Below are positions 48,472-59,700 of a DNA stretch of 64,000 bases, piece by piece. The translations under genes and the position numbers were made by a program. The notes beneath the pieces are model-generated. The model did no database searches and had not been told where the DNA came from. It was given only the letters and a program-made list of their open reading frames with translations. The stretch is from Aplectana chamaeleonis (Eukaryota > Nematoda > Chromadorea > Rhabditida > Cosmocercidae), in contig JAPDOI010000364.1 in NCBI GenBank assembly GCA_029168955.1, forward strand, positions 124,001-188,000, in the 5' to 3' direction. Each line of letters opens with the position of its first letter. Position 1 is the stretch's first letter.

Positions 48472-48695
48472 TACAGTTAGCTCCGTGGCTTGCCTCCTCA
48501 GGAAAAAAAAAACATTTGAGTCTTACACACGGCTGGCGCGGGTGGTTTAAATTTCACCGGCGGCTGGCGTTATGTTAGGCTGCTCAGCTGCGCTTTTGTC
48601 TCGGCCTGAACCGATCGGCGGGCCGGCGCACGCGTCAGTCACGGGTGAGATTTGAATGCTTTTTCTCGGGGGGGGGGGAAGCCACGGACATAGCC
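48472..48695. repeat. palindromic MITE family A, copy 4
   Basis: TTACAGTTAGCTCCGTGGCT ... GGAAGCCACGGACATAG, with ACGGCTGGCGCGGGTGG inside; about 38 bp after the TTAA MITE at 47964-48434. Confidence 0.75.
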
Positions 48696-48826
48696 TAAAA
48701 ATTTTGAAGCTCGAATTAATTTCCCCGACGTCAGGTTCGATGCGTTGTCTGCAGTCTCCCGGAACAAACAAAAAGGTATAAGTAATTTTGACGTCTTCAG
48801 AATGTTTAATGCCTTTTGTGGTATGA

Positions 48827-49028
48827 TACTGTCGTTTTCCGCGTCAAATTCCGGTCCGCATTTGCGGACTACGGCTGTTGCATCATGAGACACGTGATAA
48901 TCGTGCCGGGACCACTTGGTCCCGCCACGATTCACGTTATCTCCCAGCACGATTATCATCGTGTCGCGTGATGCAGCGGCCGTAGTTCGCAATTGCGGAC
49001 CGGAATTCGGCTCCGAAAACGATAGTAT
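48827..49028. repeat. palindromic MITE family C, copy 3
   Basis: Same ends; its right half is nearly base-for-base the right half of copy 1 (10453-10552 versus 48925-49024). Confidence 0.85.
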
Positions 49029-49036
49029 ATGGTCAC

Positions 49037-49160
49037 AAGATATCACAAGGTACATAGCTGAGTTAAGCGCGTAACTCAGATGTCAGGCAGGATTCGAACC
49101 TGCATTGCACGCTTTCCGGGCGAGAGTTTTGCGCTCAACTCAGCTATCTTATGATATCTT
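49037..49160 (-). pseudogene. tRNA-like sequence within a hairpin
   Basis: On the minus strand TAGCTGAGTTG fits the A box and GGTTCGAATCC the B box of an RNA polymerase III promoter; GCAGG-TTCGAAT-CCTGC forms a normal T arm. The 7-base acceptor stem does not pair, so it is not a functional tRNA. The flanks (AAGATATCACAAGG... and inverse CTTATGATATCTT) make a larger hairpin. Likely tRNA-derived SINE or pseudogene. Confidence 0.5.
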
Positions 49161-50179
49161 AAGGCATAATTGAAATTTCCAGTGATTTCTTTAAACAGCT
49201 CTTCTCCGGTGTTTGACTGTTCTGCGGGGACTTTTTCCTATTGACCCTTACTTGATGGACTTATCTTCTCAAAAACATCGAAAAATAGAATACGTTTTTT
49301 TTATCGTGAACACTGCCTCTTAAGGCACAGTACATCCCCAGGAACGAATTTCATGATTTCTATCGATTTATAAGGGATACCCTTCATGTATAACACCTGC
49401 TGAGTGCGAGTTATCGATTTCTCGATTTGAGCCAGATATGGGAAGGAGCCACTTTGACGCACCCACTGAAAAAAGCGACCTTAGCACACCCCTTTAACGG
49501 CCTCTATAGCTCAACAGTGGCTAGTGCGCGATTAATTTCCGTCAAAAACCACGTTCTACTCTTCCTTTTCAACTTCTCTCTTCATTCAGACTCACGACTG
49601 TGCACAGGTTGCGAATGACGGTAAATACAGACCCTGGACGATTCGTCCACCATTCTTTCGCCACTCAAATTTAGGCAATTTTCAGGAGTTGCTACTCCGT
49701 TCGTAGGGGTTTTGTGGGGTTCCAGAAGTATCGGCCATTGTTGTCTGGCTGTTTTTACGGCATACCGACAAAGTGTAACTGTGGTTGCTGGTAAGTATAA
49801 TAGCATAACTGCTTTACCTTGTGTCTGGTGAACTGAATGTCACAGTTTCCTTACTGCTGTCAAAATCCTTAAGGGCCCCACAAAAAAAGGTTGTGATTAT
49901 CGTACGGGTTCTACTCGTTTGGACCGTCAAAAACGAGTAAAAGTTTTCGTATTCGGGCCATACAGGGAGACCAAATCATGCGGTCTTTGCTCATTTTTGC
50001 AGACTCCGCCCCTCAATACAAACACCTTCAAGTTGGGGTTTCATCAGATAGTTCGGCGAGATTTACTGTAGTGCGGCAGTGCAAGCCTTCTCGTCGCGGC
50101 ACTCTTCGAGTGGGAATGAGCTGAGTTACGCGTTTCGAGAACCGCATTTCCACGTTTCTGGGCATTTTGCACACCTTTG

Positions 50180-50310
50180 ACGTCGTTTATACTTCCCCCG
50201 CCGAGCGGCGCGGCAAAGTGCAATCCTACAGTATCGATCGTGCCGCGTGATCAATATTACAGGAATGCACTGTGCCACGCCACTCGCCGGCGGGAGTATA
50301 AACGACCCCT
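50180..50310. repeat. palindromic MITE family B, copy 2
   Basis: GACGTCGTTTATACTTCCCC and inverse GGGAGTATAAACGACCCCT; same interior (TATCGATCGTGCCGCG / GATCAATATTACAG) as 27024-27160 but in opposite order. Confidence 0.85.
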
Positions 50311-50689
50311 TTCCCGGAACCCTAGAGAGTCTTTTTTATGCCGAAAGCTGGAACCTGATTCTCGAAATTTCACATTTCCGCCCCGCTCTCATCTTTGTTT
50401 TCCTATGGGAGGGAGTGGGAGGGGCTCGATTGAGCACCGTATTACTCTGGAAAAGTAGAGAATGCGTGCCGCGGCGAGAACGTTTCACAGGCGGAGTATG
50501 TCGATTCCTAATACGGAAGCATAGCTTCGTTGGGCGGAGCCATCTACTCCACTAACTTTCACCCCTGGGCAGGTGAAGTGGGGAACCTTTACCATTGGGA
50601 GAACCGGTGACAATCGGTGGAACGCCCCGAAAAAGAATGGAAGTGACCCAACACTCATGCAAGTCATTTTCAAGATTGGGTGGGTGTCA

Positions 50690-51760
50690 CTGCCGGTTTT
50701 TCGTCCATAACTTTTTTGTGCTTGGAGATAGATCTTTGGTGAAGGTTGCTTTCGAAATCTTGATGGCATTCTGCGTCGACCGGTGTTTCCAGTTTGGAAA
50801 AATTTTTTCTTGATCTTCAGCCCAATTCATTTTAGGAAACACCGATTTTTCGCCTATAACTCTTCAACCGTTGAAGATAGGGTTGTGGTAAAGGTACTGT
50901 TTGAAATCTACGTAAGATTCTGCGTTGAATGATATATCGGCTTCCTAACTCTGCTTGCTCCATATAGTTATCGCCATAGGGCGCTGTCGCCTCTATGGTG
51001 TAAGTAGGGGACGCAGAGTCCTCCTGGAGCCTACAACGGGGCTCGGCTCCACCGACCTGGCTGACTTATGGGGCAAGCAAAGTTAGGAAGCCGATATGTC
51101 ATTCGACGCAGAATTTTACGTGGATTTCAAAAACAATCTTCACCAGAACCCTATCTTCAACGGTTGAAGAGTTATAGGCGAAAAATCGGTGTTTCGTAAA
51201 ATCGAGATCGAGAAAGGATCGAGAAAATATTTTTCCAAACTGGAAACACCAGTCGACGCAGAATTCTATCGACATTTCGAAGGCAATCTTCACCAAAGGT
51301 CTATATCCTAGCACAAAAAAGTTATGGACAAAGAACCGATAATTTCAGGCGACAAATACACATTATAAACTGAAATCGGCTGGAAGAAGTGGAACGTGTT
51401 TTTTAAATTTGAGAACGCTGTTCGATGCAGAATTTAATGGAGATTTCGAAAACAACCTTCACCAAAGAGCCATCTTCTAGGGTAAAAAAGTTATGGACGA
51501 TAAACTGATTGATTTTGGTGAACGAAACGTTATTTCATGAATCGAAATCGGCTGAGAGACTGGAAACGTATTTTTCTCAAATTGAAACCATTATTTGACG
51601 CGAAATTTCATGAAGATTTTGGAAACAGCTCCGTTCCAAGGTTCATCTTAAAGGGCAAAAATGTTATGAGCGAAGAACAGGCATTTTTTCAAAATTCGCT
51701 TGGAAAAAATTTCCGAAAAAATTTGAATTCAAGAAAGCTCAAAGGAGTTTTTTCATGACT
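50690..51760. repeat. diverged 150-170 bp repeat array in inverted halves
   Basis: A unit with TTCGACGCAGAATTT, GGATTTCGAAAACAATCTTC, ACCAAAG and AAAAAGTTATGGAC recurs forward near 51107, 51254, 51424 and 51597, and inverted near 50747 and 50907. The halves face each other around an inserted palindrome. Confidence 0.75.
50937..51098. mobile_element. palindromic insertion, CGGCTTCCTAACT ends
   Basis: CGGCTTCCTAACTCTGCTTG and inverse CAAGCAAAGTTAGGAAGCCG bracket a 120-bp core; inserted at the turning point of the inverted array. Confidence 0.75.
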
Positions 51761-52009
51761 TTGGCAGATCATTTCATTGGGAATAGTGAACTTCTAAAGG
51801 AGTTCATCTACCGAAAAAATGTTCAAAAATCAATGATTCAAAAGAAAAATATGCTGAATGCAAAAAAAGAGGATTTAGAAAACGTCAAATTTTGAAGTTG
51901 CAAGTCTATAGAAAACCTTCACCATTCCCCACTCAGGTAACCTAAACAACCTTCACCTCTCGGACCGCAGTCTCCACCCCAACGAACCTATGTACGGAAG
52001 CAAATATTA

Positions 52010-52737
52010 GGTTGATGCAAAATTTCTGGACTTTTCACGACTTTGAATAAAAAACAGTTATTTCAAAAGCAGACAAAGCTCACCCAACAAAATAATTTCC
52101 ATCACATTCAAGGATCCTTCGCCACCGATTGGGCAGATCATGAATTTCCGACGCGTAAAACTCTGGCTGTTTCTAGTCGAAGTATTCTTCTAAGACCATT
52201 TCGACTTCGTCATCGTTAGTGAACTGTTTTCCATCCATGAAGTGCTGCATCGAGCGGAACAGATGATAGTTGAAAGGGGCAAGATTTGGTCCATATGGAG
52301 AGTGAGGAAGAACTTCCTAGCCCAGGTCCAGCAGAATCTGTTGAACACTGTCCACCTTCTTTACGACAATGCTCGGCCATACATATCTCGGATAACCCGA
52401 CAGAAACTACTGGACCTGGACTGGGAAGTTCTTCTTCACCCCCTCCCTCATATAGCCCAGATCTTGCCCCTTCCGTCTACCATCTGTTCCGCTCGATGCA
52501 GCACTTCCTGGATGGAAAACAGTTCACTAACGATGACGAAGTGAAAATCACCTTAGAAGAATACTTCGACTTGAAACAGCCAGAGATCTACGCGTCGGGA
52601 ATTCAAGAACTGCCCAATCGGTAGCGAAGGATCCTTGAATGTGATGGAAGTTATTTTGTTGGGTGAGCCTTGTTTGTTTCTGGAATAAATTTTTTTTATT
52701 CAAAGTCGTGAAAGGTCCGGGAACTTTTGCATCAACC
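52010..52737. mobile_element. mariner/Tc1-type fold-back element made of two inverted 3' ends
   Basis: TA-flanked, with ends GGTTGATGCAAAA / TTTTGCATCAACC. The right half encodes the transposase C-terminus: DNARPYISRITRQK (52242-52544) and PYSPDLAPSVYHLF, then HFLDGKQFTNDDEV (52286-52624). The left half is the same sequence inverted, about 270 bp per arm, from the 3' terminus to the QVQQ/DLDWEV region, leaving a loop near 52340-52390. The 5' two thirds of a normal element are absent. Confidence 0.88.
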
Positions 52738-52849
52738 TAATAGTTTTGTTCTCCCCGAAAAGACGGAGGCAAGGAAGATATTTAGATAAATAGATCAGAA
52801 ACGGGGGGGGGGAGAGAAACGGAGCGAGCCTATACTGCATGTGCACTGA

Positions 52850-52996
52850 CTAAGGGGCTGACCATAGTGGCATCGCGACGCGAACCTATGATGGTGTGCC
52901 GTATCGACGCGATCTTATGATGGCGCGCCGTGATCTATCGATACGGCAGCCTACCGTAAGGTCGCGCCGTGACGCCACTCTGCTCAGCTCCTAAGG
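52850..52996. repeat. short palindromic MITE, relative of 7688-8685
   Basis: AGGGGCTGACCATAGTGGCA and CATCGCGACGCG at the left, GACGCCACTCTGCTCAGCTC at the right; ends and GATCTTATGATGG/TAAGGTCGCGCCG blocks are shared with the outer element at 7688. Confidence 0.7.
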
Positions 52997-53656
52997 TTTC
53001 TGTTGCGTTTGAATGCAATTAGAGGGAAAACTGATTCTTTGGCGGCCAGCCCATCAAGCAAAAATGAAAGCTACCAGTATTGTTCTAGATTTGGGGTAGA
53101 TGCTTCGACGCGCCATGACGGCGGAACCTGCACCTCATTGTTCTATTCACGAGGTTCGGCAGAATCACGGCACTTTTTACTTTCGCTTCAACACCTGTTG
53201 TGCTGCGTCGCTTTGCACTCTTGTCCTGAAGTCCTGTCCACCTTTCAGGCCATCCTGCACGCTCCTTTCTCAGCTTTTTTTCAGTTCGCGACGTCCTCCA
53301 CACCCCCACTGAGCTCTCCCACTTTCAACTTTTCTGGACGGTTTCGAAGTGTTTTTCTACATAGTCGAACACTTTTCGTCATGTTCACCACTCACACACT
53401 GGCTTCTGTCGAATGATCTTGTCGGCTATCTCCACAGAAGAGTAGGCCGACCACAGCTATTGAGCGCAAGCTAATCGTGGCTACTGATTCCGACCCAGAG
53501 CCGTAGGGTACGCTAGCATCAGCGGCATGCAACTGTAGTTAGCGTCCGCTGCAGACCACCGTCTGTGCTGCGGGTGTTCAATAACGCATGATGAACCCCA
53601 CATAGGCCTAGATCAGAAGCAGTGCATCGGAAAATCAAAAGCATCTTGGCTCGTCT

Positions 53657-53712
53657 CTAACTATAGATGGAGCCTAAGCTTCCACTCCCGCCGCGTAGCT
53701 GCGTGTGGCTCT
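53657..53712 (-). CDS. SLC22-like last exon (tentative)
   Basis: Acceptor TGTAAG, phase fits exon i, and 17 codons (SHTQLRGGSGSLGSIYS) run to TAG. Total coding length becomes an exact multiple of three. No family conservation is expected here, so this rests on phase alone. Confidence 0.35.
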
Positions 53713-56700
53713 CTTACATCGATACAAATCGATACAAATGGTGCCTTAACCCAGTTATTGATGACGGTAGCTTATCGAAGAGAACCATTTTGTTGAATAG
53801 AGGATGGAAAGTGTCAGAAGGGAAAAAACTCACTCCGAAAAAGTCGCTCCTCTGGTGGCGGCATGTGCTCTATGAGGTGCTTTCCTTTGGTTTCTGGAAG
53901 GAGGCACTCGAAGGCGAGTGTGTCAATCACGCAGAACAGGGTCATGATGCAGTACGGTAATGCAATCCACACGTCCATCTGAATTCACGTAAAATATTGT
54001 TCCATCGATGAAATACCCCCTCGGAAGTTTCCGAGATAGGAATGGTATGCGTGGGCTCAACGTGGAGTACCACTCATTTTGATTTTGCAAAACCGGCGTT
54101 CTCGGGTGCTTTCTCTGCTCACAGAGCGTCGCATTGCGATTAATAGCTTGAAAGTTTCCATGTCGTAACTTTGAGCACTTGATATCTTTCACTGTGAGCG
54201 CATTCGGCGGTCATTTCAGAGAAGAGATTTAGCAGTTCCCACATTTTCGTAGCGTTATTATTGTCGGGAAAAAGCAGCACAGCAGTGACTTCTTTGATTT
54301 GCGCTCAGGCTTCGTAAAAGGGGCACTGTTTTTCAAGGTTTTCGGCGCCTACGATCCCGCCCACGGTTCTTAAGCACACTAGTTGCTCACCGAATAGAAA
54401 ACGAAGGGCGATACAACCACTCCAACACGATTCCCAAGTTGGAGGAACGAGTAGCCCAGGTTTCGAATCGGGGTCGGGAACAGTTCATTCCCGACGATTC
54501 CCGATGAGATGTAGATCTGAAATCGAATGATTTATCCAATTAACTTCGAATTATCTTTGACGAATACAAGACTCGTGTAAAAATGGGAAATTTTGAAGCT
54601 CGATATCTTCTGATTTACCTAACGCTACTTTCTGTACTCAGTGGATTTTTACTCACTGATTTCTCACCTGTGAGGTCATTGAACTTGCTAGGAGGATAAG
54701 TATCCTGATTTCTTCCTTCAAGACATGGTTGAGATCTAAACGGCAGAATAAAACTGTATCAGCCATTACGAAGAGCGCAGCCTACCAAGTGAATACGCAA
54801 AGATGACGAGTGTCAGGCAGATGATGACGATCACAAGACCGGAAGTGTGAACAAATTTTCTGCCGATTCGCTTCCATTTCAAATCAGCATATCCAAGCGC
54901 CAAACTGCACGCGTATCTAAACAGCGTATACGAATGGGAAAAATTAAAGACGATTTTCAAAATGACGACACAAAATGACAAAACAGTTTTTCATGAATCC
55001 TCTTGGGCTCCAGCCCGCAAAAAGAAGGGGGAGAGACGTTGGGAGAGGATAACCATTTACCAGATTGTTCAATAAGTTTTGTCGTTCGTTGCTACTAGCC
55101 CAATTTTTTAGTTTTGTTGGTACACTCTTCGTATGAACGTATGTGAAGTTTCATTTCAATCTGTCACTTCATTGCTTGTTTACACGCCATTCAGTGTCGC
55201 CGTGTCACAACAATGGAAAAAATAAATATCCCAGAAGAAATTCACGAACGAATGTTAAAAGTGTATAATGATTGTTCACCTACAATTAGAACAGTAGAAA
55301 GATGGATTGCTGAATTTAAACGTGGTCGTACAAGCCTTGAAGACGTTCCACGTGAAGGACGTCCAAAAAGCGCATCAACACCAGAAATCATAGCCAAAAT
55401 ACAGGATATGGTTTTGGAAGATCGTCGATTGACTAAGAGAGATTTAGTAGAGGCTATACACATCTCATTAGGCAGCGTGAGCCATATTTTAAGTGAAATT
55501 TTGGGTTCTAGAAGGCTGTGTGCACAATGGGTGCCGCATTCGCCAACAATGGAACAAAAAACATTCGAATGCGACTTTCTCAGCCACATTTGGAGCGTTT
55601 CAAACAGGATAAAGTGGATTTTGTGTGTCGAATTATCACTATGGATGAGACTTGGGTATATCACCATGATCCTGAATCAAAACAAGAGGCTAAAGAGTGG
55701 TGTGAACCTGGTTGTTCGGCTTCGAAACGAGTTCGTGTTCGGAAGTCGGTCAAGAAGTTTATGGCATCAGTTTTTTGGGATGCGAAAGGAATTTTGTTCG
55801 TGGATTACTTGCAGACTGGTTGAACAATCAATTTTTATTGCAACCTTTTGTGGCAGTTGAAGGAAAAAATTCGTGAAAAAAAGACCCGGTTTGCAGAAGA
55901 AATAATCTTTTTTCATCAGGACAATGCACCGTGTCACAAGAGCATTTTGGCAATGGCTAAAATCCATGAATTAAAGTTAGAATTGTTGGAGCATCCACCG
56001 TATTCACCAGATTTGGCCCCCAGCGACTTCCAAATGTTGCCAGAACTCAAAAAGTGTATGCGTGGCAAGCGTTTTTCATCAAATGAGGAGGTTATAACGG
56101 CTGTTGAAGCGCATTTTGCAGACATTCCGGATTCTCACTTCAGGGATGGGATCCACAGATTGGAGGATCGTAGGAGCAACTGTATTAATGTTCAGGGAGA
56201 TTATACTGAATAACAAAGTGTATTTTGAACCATAAGATTGTGTTTTTCTTATCGAAAGACAAAACTTATTGAACAACCTGGTACGTTATGAAATTTCTAT
56301 ACGGCTTTGACAAATAATTATTTATTCCTTTAATCTTAGATTGCGAACGACGCGCTTGCATAAGGAAAAAATATCGGACCTAGCGAAGAAGACGTAAAGG
56401 CATGAAGTCTCAGTGTGCCCGGCCAGTCGGCGAAATGAACACAAATCATGCTTTTTTTAGGTCTTGAAGGAAAAATGCTAGGGCGCAAACGAGGAGGAAA
56501 TATTGGCGCTGCTTAGCTGGTGCTAATGGAAGTAAGCGTGAATAATTTTTAAAAAGAATGCTGCATCAAGCATAGCTAGCATAGCTTGGTTGAAATAATG
56601 AAGTTAGTTTTAAAGGCAGTGGTCGCGCTCAAATATGCTCGTCTTCTTTTCCTCTCTAAACCCTTTTCTGGGTATAGAGTAGTAAAACCTATAAGAAAAA

Positions 56701-59700
56701 AGCGCTTAAATAGCTGTTCTGGGCCGAATTCGAAGCCTGAACTTTCTTGTCTTTTGATGGTGGACGAGCATACCCCACATCATCGGCACCGATGATCTCT
56801 AATATCAAGAGCATCAGCTGGCTTGAACTTGAATTTCAATCAATGAACTTTCGGGTTTATGTACACATCTAGTCAAAAACATTGACTAAAGTGCTTGCTT
56901 TCATAGTTCAACTGTTTTAGTAGGTAAATTTGCATTTATTTCTTCCTCTGAGTGTCGATGATTTTTGAATGCTTGGCATGAGACTGTGATCTTTCTGTGC
57001 ACGTGTGCACGAACTGGAAATTTAGGGTCTTAATAACTCTAATTCTAGCCCGTTTTTCACCACACTACCTTCATTGTTTTCGAGCTGTTTTATATCTGAG
57101 CTGATTTTTGTAGCTTTTTCGATAACGTTTTTCATCGTGACCACTGCCTTTAAAGCGGTTGGTGTAGCAACGCCAATAGACGTCTGCGACCCGTACTATG
57201 TAGAACGCACACTTTCAGGAATGATATCGATTTAATGACATAAATCGATGTTCTGGAGCCGCTAGCACGAAAAAAGGACAGATGAAGAAATAACGGGTTG
57301 TTGTTGTATTGGAAAGGAAGTGGACGAGTTACACTGTGGCACATAGCTTGGTTGAAATAGTGAAGTTACTTTGAAAGCGGTTGAGATAGCAACGCCAATA
57401 GACGTCTGCGACCCGTACTATGTAGAACGCTTACGTCGTTGGAAGCATAAAAAACTACCCAAAGTGATCATATTCGAGCAATCGAATTGAATTGAGGGGC
57501 GGGAACAGTAAAAAAAAAGGCGGGGGCTGTATGTTTTGCAATCTCAATAAGGTTCTGATGCGGTCATTTTTACTGGCTAGCGGCCGTACGACCCAACTAG
57601 GGTTCTTATCTCAACCACTTTGCAAGCGTGTATTCTGCATTTAAAGGCAGCATACACGCTCGCAAACATTGTCGAGATATCAGCATAAATAGTCCCGCAC
57701 GGCTCCTACCATGTCGTCAACGACGTTTCAAGCGCAGAAAATCATCCAGGATGGCCATATTTGAGCAATCATGTCTCGCACGCCCGTATTTTCACACCCC
57801 TTCGAGTAACAGAATGAAAAGTTAAACTTGAGAAAACATGTGATAATTAAGAGTGATAGCACTATTGAAAGGGAGTGCAAGAGAGAAACAGCTCGAATCA
57901 CCTGGATATTACATGTTTGTGCACCGATGAAATCCTCCATTTTCACGAGTCAGCCGGAGTAGAGCGGCATTCTCGAAAGTGTGCGAGAGCTAGTCGATAT
58001 ATAGACATGTTATACTCAAGTAAATCGAGCTGTTTCTCTCGTGCACTCCCATTTGATAGTGCTATCACTCTCAATTCTCAGTGCTATCCCGGCACACTAA
58101 GGCCTCTGGTCCATAACACCTTAGGATCCGTACCTAGGGAGTCATGGAGTCTTTGGCCACAAGCCACAATTTCGCCACCCTGAACTGTCGATCGCTGTCG
58201 AGTGATATCCAAAAAACTGCGCTATCCAGACTTCTGAGCTATTTCCATGCACCGTTTGCTGCTTTGCAGGAAACCCGCCTCAAGGATAGACCCGTCATCA
58301 GCGTCGGAGAGTACACCATCTACTGCGGTAACGCTGACGATAGGAGAGTGGGAGGCTGTGCAATAGCTGTAAGGAAGGATTTCAATGGTATGGTCAAGGA
58401 GTTCGGCTCAACGTCGTGTCGGAATGCATTCGTACGACTGCGGGATCACAGAGGATTCAATCTGTGGATAGTGAGTGCTCATGCGCCCACTGAAACCGCC
58501 GAAGACAATTCGAAGGATGCGTTTTATGAGGAACTCAATACGTTGCTGGCCAGGATACCTTGTCAACATGCTGTTGTCGTGGGGATTGACGCAAATGCGA
58601 AGATGGGACTTGATCAGGAATCCGAAGTACTCGGTAAATGGTTCTACCCAGTGGAGCAAACATCGGACAATGGCTACCGCCTTGTCGACTTTGTGAACGC
58701 AGTGGTCTGATTATTGCATCGACATTCAAGAGGAATCATCGCCGCCATCAGCTTACGTGGCAGGGACCAACCCGGCTATCTCCAGAAGAGCAGCGGAAGC
58801 GGAAGATGACAACTTTGAAACTACAGCTTGACTATGTCCTGACGAGGAATATTCCAGTATCGGACATTCGAAGATCTAGAGCTGTGTGGGATGTCGCATT
58901 CGATTCGGATCACCGTCCTGTTCTGTTGAACTTCACTGCGAGGATTCATAAGAGGAAGCGAGGGGCTCAGCCTCTCCAGAGGATTGACATGACAAGTCTC
59001 AGAGATGAAGAGTGCAGAAGGAATTTCCGACAACGCGTTTCTATTCACATCGGAGTACGGACTAAGAAGAAACTTTGCGACGCGGATTCTTATGTCAAGT
59101 GCATCCAGGACGCTTCGAAAGAGGCACTCCCGGTTGTACAGCCTAAGAAGAAGTTCGCCTACGTCTCAGAGGAAACAACATCTACCTACAACAGAGTATG
59201 TGCTCTCCGAACTGCAGGAAACTTCGTGGAGGAGAAGCGTCTGAGGAGGAAGTTGCGTCGGCAGCTTCAAAGGGGCCGCGAACGAGTGGACGTGTAGAGC
59301 TAAGGAGTTCGAGAAGGCTTGGGAGGAGAAGAATCCGAAGAAAGCCTACACGTTGCTGCGACAGTATAGCGGGAAGATGAAGAGATGTTCTCCTGTCTTG
59401 AACACTACCAATGGAGTTGCAGTTGGTGATGCGACGCTGCCAATATGGAAGGATTACTTCAGTTCGCTACTGAATCGTCCAGCGCCATCAGTACCTGAGC
59501 TCCCGCATGTTCAGAGAGCACATTACGATGTCAGTGAGGAACCGCCGACTGAGTCTGAAGTTTTGGATTGTGTCCGGAAAATGAAGAATGGAAAGGCAGG
59601 TGGAGATGACAACATCACTGCTGAAATGCTGAAAGCTCTTCCTCCGTCTGGGATTCGTGAAATGACCAACACCATCCGTGCCATATGGATGAGCGAAAGG

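Noticed and set aside
49037..49160. Functional tRNA gene
   Set aside because: Acceptor stem bases do not pair although promoter boxes and T arm are good.
50690..51760. CRISPR-like array
   Set aside because: Units are long, diverged, without constant spacers, in a eukaryotic genome.
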